34,519 nt of DNA from DASCNA01 sp036011305 (GCA_036011305.1 DASCNA010000247.1:1-34519), one strand, 5' to 3'. Shown: positions 23,203 through 32,143, counted from the first letter of the stretch. Notes: generated by a model not told the origin, from the sequence alone. Translations and numbers: made by a program.

Positions 23203-24597
23203 ATGAATTTAGAAACTAAGGGGTCAAATGCAATTGTAATTAAAGTTTGTATAATTGCTGCTTTGGCAGGTTTACTGTTTGGACTTGATATAGCATATGT
23301 TAATGGAGCTCTTGATTTTATTGTGAAAGAATTTCATTTATCAATTGCACAATCTGAACAAGTTGCAGGAATATTACTTACCGGAGCGGCTATAGGGGCT
23401 ATCATTAGTGGTTGGCTATCAAGAAGATTCGGAAGGAAAAATGTTTTAATATTAGCTTCATTTATCTTTTTTGCTTTCACTTTTGTATGCATTGCATCTC
23501 ACACTTTTACATTTCTTTTAGTAACTAGATTTATAATTGGTCTTGCAGTAGGTATTGCTTCTTTTGTTGCTCCTTTGTATCTGTCTGAAATTGCTCCTTA
23601 TAAAATAAGAGGAGGTTTGATTGCAATGTATCAGTTGATGATAACAATTGGTATCTTTGTTATGTTTTTATCGAATGCTGCTCTTGAAAGTACAGGATCA
23701 TGGAGATTAATGATGGTTGTAATAGCCATTCCTGCGGCAATAATGTTCATCGGTGCATTAACTTTACCTAAAAGTCCTAGATGGCTTGTGCTTGTAGGCA
23801 GAATTGATGATGCAGAAAAAGTCCTTAAAAAAGTAAGAAATACAGACAAAGAAATTAAATTTGAATTGTCTGAAATTAAAGAAAGTGTTAATACTAAAAC
23901 AAGTGGTTGGAAAATGCTTTCAAAACCTTTTTTTGTTAAGATTTTGATTTTAGGTATTTTACTACAGGCTTTGCAGCAGTTTTCAGGAATGAATGCTTTT
24001 ATGTATTATTCTGGACAGGTGTTCCAGGCCGCAGGATTTAGCAATCCTGCTGTAGCCACTGTTGTTATCGGTCTGGTTAATGTATTGACTACACTGCTGG
24101 CTATTAAATATGTTGACAGAATTGGAAGAAAGCCTATTCTTTATATTGGTATGGCATTGCTTGTAATTTCCTGCGCAATAGTTGGATTTATATTTAAAAT
24201 GAATCCTCCTGGATCAGTAATGACAGGTGCTGAACAATGGTTGACACTGATTTTCTCTTTGGTATTTATCTTTGGCTTTGCAGTATCTTTAGGCCCGATT
24301 ATATGGATTCTTTGCTCAGAAATATTTCCCCTTGCAGGAAGAGACTTTGGGATAACTGTTACTACTACAACTAACTGGGTGTGTAATGCAATACTCGGTT
24401 CATTTGCATTGACATGGTTCCATAATCTTGGGGTAGGCGGTACATTTTGGATGTTTGGCGCATGTATTGTAGTAGGCTTCTTTATCATAGGCTTTTTTAC
24501 TCCTGAAACAAAAGATGTTCCTCTGGAAGAGTTAGAAATGAATCTTAAAGAAGGAATGAAGCTTAGAAAAATAGGTACAAGAAGAACAGCAGAATAG
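23203..24597 (+). CDS. MFS sugar:H+ symporter, sugar porter family (XylE/AraE-like)
   Basis: Sugar porter of 464 residues with twelve expected membrane segments. Family motifs are present: GLLFGLDIAYVNG in TM1 with D29 equivalent to the proton-coupling Asp of XylE, RRFGRK (74-79), PKSPRWL near 187, QQFSGMNAFMYYS in TM7 (sugar-binding Gln pair and Asn), RIGRKPIL and PETKDVPLEELE at the end. It should import a pentose or hexose with protons; the exact sugar cannot be told. GAGGGA precedes the ATG. It is a single gene, ending in a strong terminator at 24615. The phosphofructokinase encoded 1.5 kb on suggests sugar feeding into glycolysis, only as context. Confidence 0.92.
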   Translation: MNLETKGSNAIVIKVCIIAALAGLLFGLDIAYVNGALDFIVKEFHLSIAQSEQVAGILLTGAAIGAIISGWLSRRFGRKNVLILASFIFFAFTFVCIASHTFTFLLVTRFIIGLAVGIASFVAPLYLSEIAPYKIRGGLIAMYQLMITIGIFVMFLSNAALESTGSWRLMMVVIAIPAAIMFIGALTLPKSPRWLVLVGRIDDAEKVLKKVRNTDKEIKFELSEIKESVNTKTSGWKMLSKPFFVKILILGILLQALQQFSGMNAFMYYSGQVFQAAGFSNPAVATVVIGLVNVLTTLLAIKYVDRIGRKPILYIGMALLVISCAIVGFIFKMNPPGSVMTGAEQWLTLIFSLVFIFGFAVSLGPIIWILCSEIFPLAGRDFGITVTTTTNWVCNAILGSFALTWFHNLGVGGTFWMFGACIVVGFFIIGFFTPETKDVPLEELEMNLKEGMKLRKIGTRRTAE

Positions 24598-24614
24598 TAA
24601 ATTAAATATAATCT

Positions 24615-24656
24615 AAAAGCGAAAAAAGCAGGCAATGCTTTTTTCGCTTTTTTTAT
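24615..24656. terminator. Strong terminator shared by convergent genes
   Basis: A perfect 16-bp stem (24615-24630 with 24636-24651) and a 5-base GGCAA loop, followed by further T. It follows the sugar porter stop and sits immediately before the 3' end of the minus-strand UDG-like gene, so it may serve both. Confidence 0.85.
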
Positions 24657-24657
24657 A

Positions 24658-25272
24658 TTACAAAATTTCTCTTATTTTTTCTAACATATTTTGTATTACA
24701 TCAGCGTATCTTTTGTGACTCCACTGATTCCTGGAAGGGTGGGGGACATGTAAAGCATTTATATTAAGATTGTTTCCACAGCAGGAGTAAAAATTTTGGG
24801 CGAACTTACCGCAGAAAACTTTTAAAACTGAATTATGATTGAGTTTATTTAATTTATATTCAAATTTATCTGCTAATAAATTAAATGTTTCAGTAATATT
24901 TATATTTAATTTATTAGATTGAGATAATTTTAATCTAAGCCTGTCTAATTTATCTATATATAAATTATCAATTATTTTCAAATCACCAGGATATGCCTCT
25001 TTATCCATTGGATAGTTGCAGCAGTTTACTGCTGCGAAACGTGAATCTTTGCTTTTTTTAAGATAGCAGCCAAAAGGAATATCAGTCGGGATCTCAGGAA
25101 CAATTTTATTTAGAAATTTACCTACACTTTTTCCAGAACCGCCTGCAATCGGGTGTCTATGCTCCAACTCTTTTTTATATGGAGATTCGAAGATAAACAG
25201 AACTTTCATATTTTTAGTATTAGAAGGAATTAAATCTTCTACGAAATAATTATTATTTGAATGAGATGTCAT
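24658..25272 (-). CDS. Uracil-DNA glycosylase superfamily-like protein
   Basis: Protein of 204 residues with features of the UDG fold but not a standard UDG. The IFESPY segment (about residues 28-33) is in the place of the first active-site loop, HPIAGGSG follows, and HVPHPSRNQW near residue 180 corresponds to the second UDG motif (HPS). A CGKFAQNF strand lies between, like the GxxA core. The usual catalytic Asp or Asn of family 1-5 loop 1 (GEAPG or GQDPY) is replaced by FESPY, so glycosylase activity is uncertain. Cysteine pairs (NCCNY, SCCGN) are notable but not arranged as the Fe-S site of family 4. It lies 17 bases after the lytic transglycosylase gene and is probably co-transcribed. No good ribosome binding site. 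Confidence 0.6.
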   Translation of the reverse strand: MTSHSNNNYFVEDLIPSNTKNMKVLFIFESPYKKELEHRHPIAGGSGKSVGKFLNKIVPEIPTDIPFGCYLKKSKDSRFAAVNCCNYPMDKEAYPGDLKIIDNLYIDKLDRLRLKLSQSNKLNINITETFNLLADKFEYKLNKLNHNSVLKVFCGKFAQNFYSCCGNNLNINALHVPHPSRNQWSHKRYADVIQNMLEKIREIL

Positions 25273-25289
25273 ATTTGGAGAAATTTAAA

Positions 25290-25877
25290 TTAATTAAAAG
25301 TATTGGAGCTTTTGTAACTGTCATACTGCTCTATTATTGCTTTAATATATTCTTTTGTTGAAGGAAAAGTAATATTTGGAAGAACATTTCCATTATTTTT
25401 TTTAGGAACCCATTTTCTTGCATTAGAATAACCCGCATTATATTCGGCCAGTGTAAGGTCTAATGAGTTTTTGTATTTATTCCAGTGTTTTTTGCATCTA
25501 GCCAGATACCAGCTTCCGATTTCGATATTTGTTGCTGGTTTAAATAGCATACCGTCATTGGGAATGCCGCGTTTGTTTTCAACTGCCCAGTCTTTGACTG
25601 CAGTTGATGGTGTGATCTGCATTAATCCTATTTCTCCGTTTTTACCTACAGCTTTATCATTAAAATTACTTTCACGCCAAATCACAGCTTTAATAAGATT
25701 TGGATCGAGAGAATTTCTTTTGGCTGCCTGGATGATTAACGTGTTAAATCTATTGTTGTAATTTTGACTGCTCCAGTGTGAATATACTAAGTAAGAAATT
25801 ATTATAATTAATATTATTACTGCACAGCCAACTTTATTTCTTTTGATTCTTTTACGTTCAGACTTTGGTCTATACAT
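25290..25877 (-). CDS. Membrane-anchored lytic transglycosylase (SLT domain)
   Basis: Peptidoglycan lytic transglycosylase of 195 residues. A basic N-terminus is followed by one membrane segment (about 17-34), then an SLT/Slt70-like domain: E69 in IWRESNF is the catalytic Glu, GLMQITP is at 84-90, and AEYNAGYSNARKW near residue 155 is the third motif. The catalytic domain should lie outside the cytoplasmic membrane and cut the glycan strand with 1,6-anhydro product. Its short linker suggests a local wall-remodelling role rather than bulk turnover. The UDG-like gene follows closely on the same strand; the phosphofructokinase gene is divergent. Confidence 0.9.
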   Translation of the reverse strand: MYRPKSERKRIKRNKVGCAVIILIIIISYLVYSHWSSQNYNNRFNTLIIQAAKRNSLDPNLIKAVIWRESNFNDKAVGKNGEIGLMQITPSTAVKDWAVENKRGIPNDGMLFKPATNIEIGSWYLARCKKHWNKYKNSLDLTLAEYNAGYSNARKWVPKKNNGNVLPNITFPSTKEYIKAIIEQYDSYKSSNTFN

Positions 25878-25995
25878 TTTGATAGAATAATTTTGCTTTT
25901 AGAATATAAAAATTTGAATTAAATTATAGCATCAGTTTGCGTAATAGTAAATAGAATGTTTTATATAAGAAATGAATTGTGAATATCTCAAATGT

Positions 25996-26038
25996 CAGTT
26001 TATGATAAACTGGAAAGGATATTATTAATATGTATAAT
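25996..26038 (+). promoter_or_regulatory. Palindromic operator-like site and -10 box upstream of phosphofructokinase
   Basis: CAGTTTA-TGA-TAAACTG (25996-26012) is a perfect 7-bp dyad with a 3-base centre. A TATAAT follows at 26033-26038, and a poor -35 (CTGGAA, 26010-26015) at 17-base spacing overlaps the dyad. A repressor bound there would block the promoter. No regulator is identified. Confidence 0.4.
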
Positions 26039-26088
26039 TATATTTAATATGCAACATACTAATAGCAATAACATAACGGAGGTTGAAC

Positions 26089-27210
26089 ATGGCTAAGTAT
26101 ATAGGGGTTTTAACTGCAGGCGGTGACAGTCCTGGGCTTAATGCTGCCATAAGGGGAATTGGAAAAGCATCGATTGAGGCTTATGATATGAATATTATCG
26201 GTTTTAAGGATGGCTTTAGAGGGTTGATGGAAAATAGGTTTATACGTTTGGGAGGGCATGAGTTATCAGGGATATTAACGTTAGGAGGAACTATTTTAGG
26301 TACAAGTAGGGACAAACCTCATAAAATGCAGGTTGGTAACAAACTTATGGACATGACAGATGTTATTGTTGAAAATTATTATAAAAACCATTTAGATGCT
26401 GTCGTCTGTCTGGGAGGAGGAGGAACACAGAAAAATGCTTACAAGCTCGTGCAAAAAGGGCTTAATGTTATAACTCTTCCTAAAACAATTGATAATGATG
26501 TTGCGATGACAGATATTACTTTTGGATTTGATACAGCTTTGGGAATTGCGACAGATGCAATTGATAGATTGCACAGCACAGCCCATAGCCATCATAGAAT
26601 TTTAGTTGTTGAAATAATGGGACATAATGCTGGTTGGTTGGCGTTGGGTGCCGGTATAGCCGGTGGAGCTGATGTAATTCTCGTACCTGAAATTCCTTAT
26701 GATATAAATCATATTGCTGATGCTATTTGCGCAAGAAGTAAGTGCGGAAAACATTTTAGCATTGTGGCAGTTTCAGAAGGTGCTATTTCTAAAGAAAACG
26801 CTTCGGCTTTGGTTCATGCAGAGAAAGCCAAAAAAGATGCAAAAAATGATGAAGATAAGAAAAAAGCAAATACTATTATCAGTAATGTAAGAATTGAACA
26901 GAGTAACCATACAATGAATATTGCAAATAAACTTGAAGAGCTTTGCAATATAGAATCTAGAGTTACAATCCTTGGTCATTTACAAAGGGGAGGAACTCCT
27001 TCAGCTGCAGATAGGTTGTTGGCAACTAGGCTGGGAACAGCATGCTCATCATTTATTGATAATGGGATTTATGGCGTAATGGTTGCTTCAGAAGGCAATA
27101 AAACTAAACCTGTTCCGTTGGAAGATGTGGTTGGGAAAAGAAAAATAGTTCCTGTTGATCATCCTTGGCTTGAAACAGCAAGGCTTGTAGGCACATGTTT
27201 AGGTGATTAA
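26089..27210 (+). CDS. pfkA: 6-phosphofructokinase
   Basis: Phosphofructokinase of 373 residues (from ATG 26089), phosphorylating fructose 6-phosphate in glycolysis. Motifs counted from this ATG: GGDSPGLNAAIR (11-22), GGGGTQKNA (109-117), and PKTIDND (131-137) with the catalytic Asp. At the E. coli position 104 equivalent this protein has Gly, which favours ATP over pyrophosphate, and at position 124 it has Lys, which is usual in PPi-dependent enzymes; this Gly/Lys pair occurs in some ATP-dependent group enzymes. ATP use is therefore likelier but not certain. The GGDGS Asp of E. coli PFK (D103) is a Gly here. GGAGG at 26078-26082 sets the start at 26089; a TTG at 26083 abuts the site. Confidence 0.88.
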   Translation: MAKYIGVLTAGGDSPGLNAAIRGIGKASIEAYDMNIIGFKDGFRGLMENRFIRLGGHELSGILTLGGTILGTSRDKPHKMQVGNKLMDMTDVIVENYYKNHLDAVVCLGGGGTQKNAYKLVQKGLNVITLPKTIDNDVAMTDITFGFDTALGIATDAIDRLHSTAHSHHRILVVEIMGHNAGWLALGAGIAGGADVILVPEIPYDINHIADAICARSKCGKHFSIVAVSEGAISKENASALVHAEKAKKDAKNDEDKKKANTIISNVRIEQSNHTMNIANKLEELCNIESRVTILGHLQRGGTPSAADRLLATRLGTACSSFIDNGIYGVMVASEGNKTKPVPLEDVVGKRKIVPVDHPWLETARLVGTCLGD

Positions 27211-27237
27211 TTTTTCATAAAAATTATATAAAATAAT

Positions 27238-27283
27238 AAAAGTCCAATGAGTAAACTTTATCATTGGACTTTTTCTTCTTTTG
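27238..27283. terminator. Terminator after phosphofructokinase
   Basis: A perfect 13-bp stem (27238-27250 with 27261-27273) and a 10-base loop, followed by a T-rich run. It is 28 bases after the stop, and 15 bases from the 3' end of the convergent glycerol kinase gene, so it may also stop that gene. Confidence 0.8.
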
Positions 27284-27297
27284 AATATAAAAGTAGG

Positions 27298-28782
27298 TTA
27301 TAACCTAAAATCCAGGGTAGATTTAATTGCTTTATTCCAGTTTTTGATAATTACTCTTCTTTTGTATAAATCCAATTTGGGTTTATAAATATTTTTAACA
27401 TTCCAGTTTTCTCTGATAATATCTTTATTATCCCAGTAGCCGCAATGAAGTCCAGCCAAATATGCAGCGCCTAAAGCTGTCGTTTCTGTTAATTCGGGTT
27501 GAATTACAGGAATACCTAATATATCAGCTTGAAACTGCATGAGAAATTGATTTGCTGAAGCTCCGCCGTCTACTTTTAAATTTCCGATTCTTTTCCCTGA
27601 ATCTTCCTGAAGTGCCTCTATTAAGTCTCTTGATAGAAAAGCAATACTTTCTAAAGCTGCTCGAACAATATGAGCTTTAGTTGTACATCTGGTTATGCCG
27701 AGAATTGTACCTCTTGAATCCGGGTTCCAGTAAGGAGCACCAAGGCCGACAAATGCTGGAACCATATAAACTCCGCCTGTATCCTCAACAGAATTAGCGA
27801 GCGAGTCAGTTTCGCATGCTTCCTGTATCAACCCCAGCTGATCTCTCAGCCATTTTATAACAGCTCCGCCAATGAAGACAGAACCTTCAACTGCATATTC
27901 TAAGCCATCTCCCAAATCCCAGGCTACTGTTGTAAGGAGCTTATTTTGAGAAAAAGCAGGTTTTTTCCCCGTATTTATTAAAGCAAAACATCCAGTTCCA
28001 TAAGTGTTTTTGCAGTCACCAATATCAAAACATGCTTGTCCGAATAAAGCTGCCTGCTGGTCGCCTGCCATACCTCCAATAGTAATTTCAGCTCCCAAAA
28101 GATTTTTTTTGGTTGTTCCAAAGAATGAGCTTGTTGGCTGTATTTCAGGAAGGATTTCGTATGGAATACCAAAAATATCAAGTAATTCATCATCCCATTT
28201 TCCTGTATTAATGTTGAACAGCAATGTTCGACAGGCGTTGGTTGGTTCTGTACAATGGTTTCCTGTAAATTTATATAATAACCAGGTATCTATAGTTCCA
28301 AAACATATTTCTCCATTTAGGGCTCTTTTGTACAAACCTGGAACATTATCTAATAACCATTTTATTTTTGTACCGGAGAAATAAGCATCAAGAAGCAAAC
28401 CGGTTTTATCTCTGATAATATTTTTGACACCTGTTTCATCAATTACTTTACACATTTCAGAAGTTCTTCTGCATTGCCAGACAATAGCTCTATAAATGGG
28501 GTTTCCTGTTGCTCTATCCCATAAAACTACAGTTTCTCTTTGATTTGTAATTCCAATTGAAGCAATTTGATTTGCAGAAATTCCTGAATTCTTCAAAACG
28601 TTTCGGGATACATCAAGCTGTGTTTCCCATATTTCATTAGCATCATGTTCCACCCAACCAGGTTTAGGAAAATATTGTTCAATTTCTTTTTGTTCAGTAG
28701 CAATTATCTGACCGTTATGGTTAAAAATTATTGCACGTGAACTTGTAGTGCCCTGATCCAGAGAGAGAATATATTTGTCCAT
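27298..28782 (-). CDS. glpK: Glycerol kinase
   Basis: FGGY-family kinase of 494 residues (from ATG 28782) making glycerol 3-phosphate. Motifs: LDQGTTSSRAI near residue 8, GWVEHDANEIW, GITNQRET, the catalytic Asp in GDQQAALF around residue 245, the ATP-site YGTGCF, and KVDGGASANQFLMQFQADILG near residue 400. Length is normal. Its product is the substrate of the dehydrogenase trio at 712-3801, so the two loci likely form a split glycerol pathway; no GlpF-type facilitator is seen. AGGAG lies 10 bases before ATG 28782 and 4 before an in-frame TTG (28788); I prefer the ATG. The gene is divergent from recQ. Confidence 0.95.
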   Translation of the reverse strand: MDKYILSLDQGTTSSRAIIFNHNGQIIATEQKEIEQYFPKPGWVEHDANEIWETQLDVSRNVLKNSGISANQIASIGITNQRETVVLWDRATGNPIYRAIVWQCRRTSEMCKVIDETGVKNIIRDKTGLLLDAYFSGTKIKWLLDNVPGLYKRALNGEICFGTIDTWLLYKFTGNHCTEPTNACRTLLFNINTGKWDDELLDIFGIPYEILPEIQPTSSFFGTTKKNLLGAEITIGGMAGDQQAALFGQACFDIGDCKNTYGTGCFALINTGKKPAFSQNKLLTTVAWDLGDGLEYAVEGSVFIGGAVIKWLRDQLGLIQEACETDSLANSVEDTGGVYMVPAFVGLGAPYWNPDSRGTILGITRCTTKAHIVRAALESIAFLSRDLIEALQEDSGKRIGNLKVDGGASANQFLMQFQADILGIPVIQPELTETTALGAAYLAGLHCGYWDNKDIIRENWNVKNIYKPKLDLYKRRVIIKNWNKAIKSTLDFRL

Positions 28783-28907
28783 TATCAAAAGTCTCCTGAT
28801 TGATTTTGATGATATTAGTATTTTCTAATAATTAATAAACATTGAAATACAATTAGCATACTTCAGAAAGAAATACAAAATAGAGAGTTTAAGTTTTCTC
28901 TGAACTG

Positions 28908-28930
28908 GTATTGTGATGAGATAACAATAC
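28908..28930. promoter_or_regulatory. Palindrome in glpK-recQ divergent region
   Basis: GTATTGT and ACAATAC (28908-28914, 28924-28930) form a 7-bp inverted repeat around nine bases in the 232-base divergent region (28783-29014). A second, weaker dyad (AGAGA and TCTCT) lies at 28882-28901. They may be operator or promoter-associated elements. Confidence 0.3.
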
Positions 28931-29014
28931 GTTAGACTATGATAATGGTTGTAAAATTTTGAATTATTTATGCACATAAAATTAATGAATTTTTATAAAT
29001 ACTGACTGAAAATT

Positions 29015-31162
29015 ATGGAAAAAATTTTGAAAGAAGTTTTTGGATACAAAAATTTCAGACCTTTACAAAAAGATATAATTGAAAATATTCTGGAAAGAAA
29101 AGATTCATTGGTTCTTATGCCTACAGGTGGAGGTAAATCTCTATGCTATCAGATTCCAGCATTACTGTTTGATGGTCTTACCATCGTCGTTTCTCCTCTG
29201 ATATCTTTGATGCAGGATCAGGTTTCTCAGTTAAAGGAGATTGGTATTAATGCAGCAGTACTGAATAGTTCACTTGATAGAAATGAATATTTTGCCAATG
29301 TAAATGACATATTGAATAATAATATCAAACTTCTTTATCTTGCTCCCGAAACACTTATTCAGGAAAGAACAGTTAACTTGCTTTCTAAAGTTAAAGTTGA
29401 TTTTATAACTGTTGATGAAGCTCACTGTATTTCTGAATGGGGGCACGAATTTAGACCTGAATATAGGAAAATAACTGAATTTAGAGATAAATTTCCAGAA
29501 GCTGTTTGTGCTGCATTCACAGCTACTGCTACTCCGCGCGTACAGACTGATATTATGGAATGTTTAAAATTTAATAATGAAAATTTGTTTATAGCAAGTT
29601 TTAACAGAGAAAATCTTTTTCTTGAAATTGTTCCTAAAATATCACCTGAAGAGCAGACCGTCAGCTTAATTGAGAACTTTATGGACCAACAGGGAATTAT
29701 TTATTGTCAGAGCAGAAAGCAGGTTGATGCATTAGCAGATTTTCTTATCGATAGAGGATATCTGGCAAAACCATACCATGCAGGATTAAGTTCAGAAGAA
29801 CGATTGAAGAATCAAAATCTTTTTGTAAAAGATGATATAAATATAATTGTTGCAACAATAGCATTTGGAATGGGAATAAATAAACCAAATATTCGTTATG
29901 TGATTCATTATGATTTACCTAAAAATATTGAGAGTTATTATCAGCAGATCGGCAGGGCCGGTAGGGATGGTTTATATGCTCATTGCAGGCTGCTTTTTAG
30001 TTATGGAGATATTCGTAAAATAAAATATTTCATTGAAAAAATGAAAAATGAAAATGAAAAACGAATCGCAAATATTCATTTGAATTCTGTTGTCGCAATG
30101 TCAGAGACAAATAAATGCAGAAGAATTCCTCTGATTAATTATTTTGGAGAAGCTTATTCTGAGACCAAATGTGATATGTGTGATAATTGTAATTCTGATA
30201 ATAAATCTAAAATTGATATTACAATTCCTGCACAAAAGTTTATGTCATGTATTGCCAGAACAGGAGAAATTTTTGGAGCAAACCATATTATAAGTGTTTT
30301 AAGAGGTTCAAAATTAAAGAAAATATTAGATTTGAAACATGATCAATTATCTACTTATGGTATAGGTATGGAATACTCAGCAAAACAATGGATGTTTATT
30401 GCCAGACAATTGCAAAGTATGGGATTTGTAAAAACAGATGAAACTTACGGTAGTTTACAGCTTACGGATACGAGTAGAAAAGTTTTTAAAGGTGAACTCA
30501 AAATTTTAGGTAGTGTTATTGAAGATAATCAAAAGGATGTTAAGAAAAATGATATAGCTCCAGGTTGTAATTATGAGCTTGTAAAATTGTTAAAACAGGC
30601 AAGGAAAAATATTGCTGTAGAAAAAAATATACCTCCTTATGCTGTATTTTCTGATAAAACGTTATTTGAGATGGCAGAATATTTTCCTCACAGTAAAAGT
30701 AATTTGTTGGCTATGCATGGAATCGGTACTGTAAAAACAGAAAAATATGGTAATCAATTTATAGGTATTATTAAAAAATTCTGTGAAGAAAATGGATTAA
30801 CTGAAAAAAAGAAAAATGACATTTTAAAAATATCTGTGAAAAAAACTAAAAAACCGAGAAGTAATGATATTGGTGAAGCATTTAAATCGACTGGAAGTAT
30901 TAAAAGTCTGGCTGAATATTATAGAATAGAACCTGCCATAGTTATTGAAAATTTGTATAGATATGTTGTGAGAGGAAATACTATTCCTGACAGTTCAAAA
31001 TTACTTGATAATTTAGATGTAGAAGAAGAACTACTTAAACTTTCTCTTGATCTATTTGAAGAATATGGCACTGAATATTTAAAAAAAGTTTATGACGAAC
31101 TTGAAGGTGAAATTACATATAATGACCTTAAATTAATTAGATTATTTTTTATTGCCAGCTGA
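29015..31162 (+). CDS. recQ: ATP-dependent DNA helicase RecQ
   Basis: RecQ-family 3'-5' helicase of 715 residues. Walker A MPTGGGKS has K41, the DEAH box is at 134-137 within VDEAHCISEWGHEFR, and helicase motif VI is QQIGRAGRDG. A RecQ-Ct zinc site is C368, C386, C389 and C392. An RQC winged-helix region follows, then an HRDC domain (about 515-600) and a C-terminal helix-turn-helix (HTH_40-like) segment from about 620 to the end. It functions in recombination and fork repair. The last 21 bases overlap the 3' end of the convergent pyruvate kinase-like gene. No ribosome binding site is obvious. Confidence 0.95.
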   Translation: MEKILKEVFGYKNFRPLQKDIIENILERKDSLVLMPTGGGKSLCYQIPALLFDGLTIVVSPLISLMQDQVSQLKEIGINAAVLNSSLDRNEYFANVNDILNNNIKLLYLAPETLIQERTVNLLSKVKVDFITVDEAHCISEWGHEFRPEYRKITEFRDKFPEAVCAAFTATATPRVQTDIMECLKFNNENLFIASFNRENLFLEIVPKISPEEQTVSLIENFMDQQGIIYCQSRKQVDALADFLIDRGYLAKPYHAGLSSEERLKNQNLFVKDDINIIVATIAFGMGINKPNIRYVIHYDLPKNIESYYQQIGRAGRDGLYAHCRLLFSYGDIRKIKYFIEKMKNENEKRIANIHLNSVVAMSETNKCRRIPLINYFGEAYSETKCDMCDNCNSDNKSKIDITIPAQKFMSCIARTGEIFGANHIISVLRGSKLKKILDLKHDQLSTYGIGMEYSAKQWMFIARQLQSMGFVKTDETYGSLQLTDTSRKVFKGELKILGSVIEDNQKDVKKNDIAPGCNYELVKLLKQARKNIAVEKNIPPYAVFSDKTLFEMAEYFPHSKSNLLAMHGIGTVKTEKYGNQFIGIIKKFCEENGLTEKKKNDILKISVKKTKKPRSNDIGEAFKSTGSIKSLAEYYRIEPAIVIENLYRYVVRGNTIPDSSKLLDNLDVEEELLKLSLDLFEEYGTEYLKKVYDELEGEITYNDLKLIRLFFIAS

Positions 31163-32116
31163 TCTATATTTACTAAGAAATTCTGCAATTGAGCATGGAT
31201 TTTTGCCTATCGCAGTTTCATCGGACAGGACAAAACCTTTGAACCCTGCTTTTTCTATATCATACAAATGAACAATTTCAGTTCTAGTGGGTTCTTCAAA
31301 ATACGTCATATGTTCTAAAACTTGACCTGCCAAAAAACATTCATTATTCAAATGTTTTATCTGTGATATAAAAACATCCTGTAAATGTCCTAAGTTTAAT
31401 ATACCTGCCTGAGCTCCGAGATCTCCCCTGCATAGCCATATTTCATCAAAAGATGAATCGATAGATTTTAGGTTTTGTAAAGCTTCTTGACGTTCTATTT
31501 TTGCAATAATTCTTTTATTTGTTTGAGCTCTTATTTTATCTGCTTCCTGACCGTTATATGCAAACGAAAAAGCAAACTCCGTAAAGTCATATTTATTTGA
31601 AACAGTTATGATTTTTTGGTCTTTTCTAGTTAGTTCTTCAAAAAGTATAGGATGCTTCTGTCTGTTTATTCCTTTATTTGATGAAAGAGGACCATTTACA
31701 AGAGTGACCGCTTCTGCTCTATTATTGTCGATTTTAGAAATTTGAATTTGAATTTTTGCATCGTTCAGAGAAATAACATCATCAATTTCTATTGAATTAA
31801 AAAATTGGTCATGAGGTACGGGAATTTCGTATGTGGAATTTGTTTTTTCTGAGTTTATTAATATAAATTTTTCAGGAATTGAATTAACTGGAGGATATTG
31901 GCCTATTCTCATTTTTGATCCTTGAAGATCAATAACAACCGGTATTTTCTTGCCAGTTTTATCGAAAATCATAGACAGTTTCACTAGAAAATCATTTAAA
32001 TCATTTTCATTCATATGTGAACTGTTCAAACGAAATTTGTCTGTCGCATGTAAAAGCTTTATGATAATGTTTTCATCGGTACTTGATGGACCTAATGTAA
32101 AAACTGATTTTAACAT
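31142..32116 (-). CDS. One-domain pyruvate kinase-like protein
   Basis: Divergent 324-residue relative of pyruvate kinase. Visible PK features: FTLGPSS near the start, R29/N31/S33/H34 in FRLNSSH (PK: RLNFSH), VVIDLQGSKMRIG for the DTKGPEIRTG strand, IAKIERQEA with the Lys and metal Glu, CRGDLG with the metal Asp, and PTRTEI. It is far shorter than pyruvate kinase (about 470): the C-terminal domain is missing. The catalytic Thr of the ATQMLESM motif (T328 in rabbit numbering) is replaced by Gly in AGQVLEHM. It is therefore unlikely to be the main pyruvate kinase; it may use a related enolate-type reaction. It overlaps the end of recQ by 21 bases and is upstream-adjacent to argB in the same direction. 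A TTG at 32122, 6 bases from AGGA, is an alternative start. Confidence 0.7.
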   Translation of the reverse strand: MLKSVFTLGPSSTDENIIIKLLHATDKFRLNSSHMNENDLNDFLVKLSMIFDKTGKKIPVVIDLQGSKMRIGQYPPVNSIPEKFILINSEKTNSTYEIPVPHDQFFNSIEIDDVISLNDAKIQIQISKIDNNRAEAVTLVNGPLSSNKGINRQKHPILFEELTRKDQKIITVSNKYDFTEFAFSFAYNGQEADKIRAQTNKRIIAKIERQEALQNLKSIDSSFDEIWLCRGDLGAQAGILNLGHLQDVFISQIKHLNNECFLAGQVLEHMTYFEEPTRTEIVHLYDIEKAGFKGFVLSDETAIGKNPCSIAEFLSKYRSAGNKK

Positions 32117-32143
32117 ATTCAAAATTTATCCTGATTTTTAAAG

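Noticed and set aside
24141..24635. Minus-strand open frame of 164 codons under the sugar porter
   Set aside because: Antisense shadow of a clear transporter gene; it would begin inside the terminator hairpin region and shows no family features.
31142..32122. Annotating the PK-like gene as pyruvate kinase
   Set aside because: The C-terminal domain is absent and the catalytic Thr position is Gly; the barrel motifs alone do not support the standard activity.
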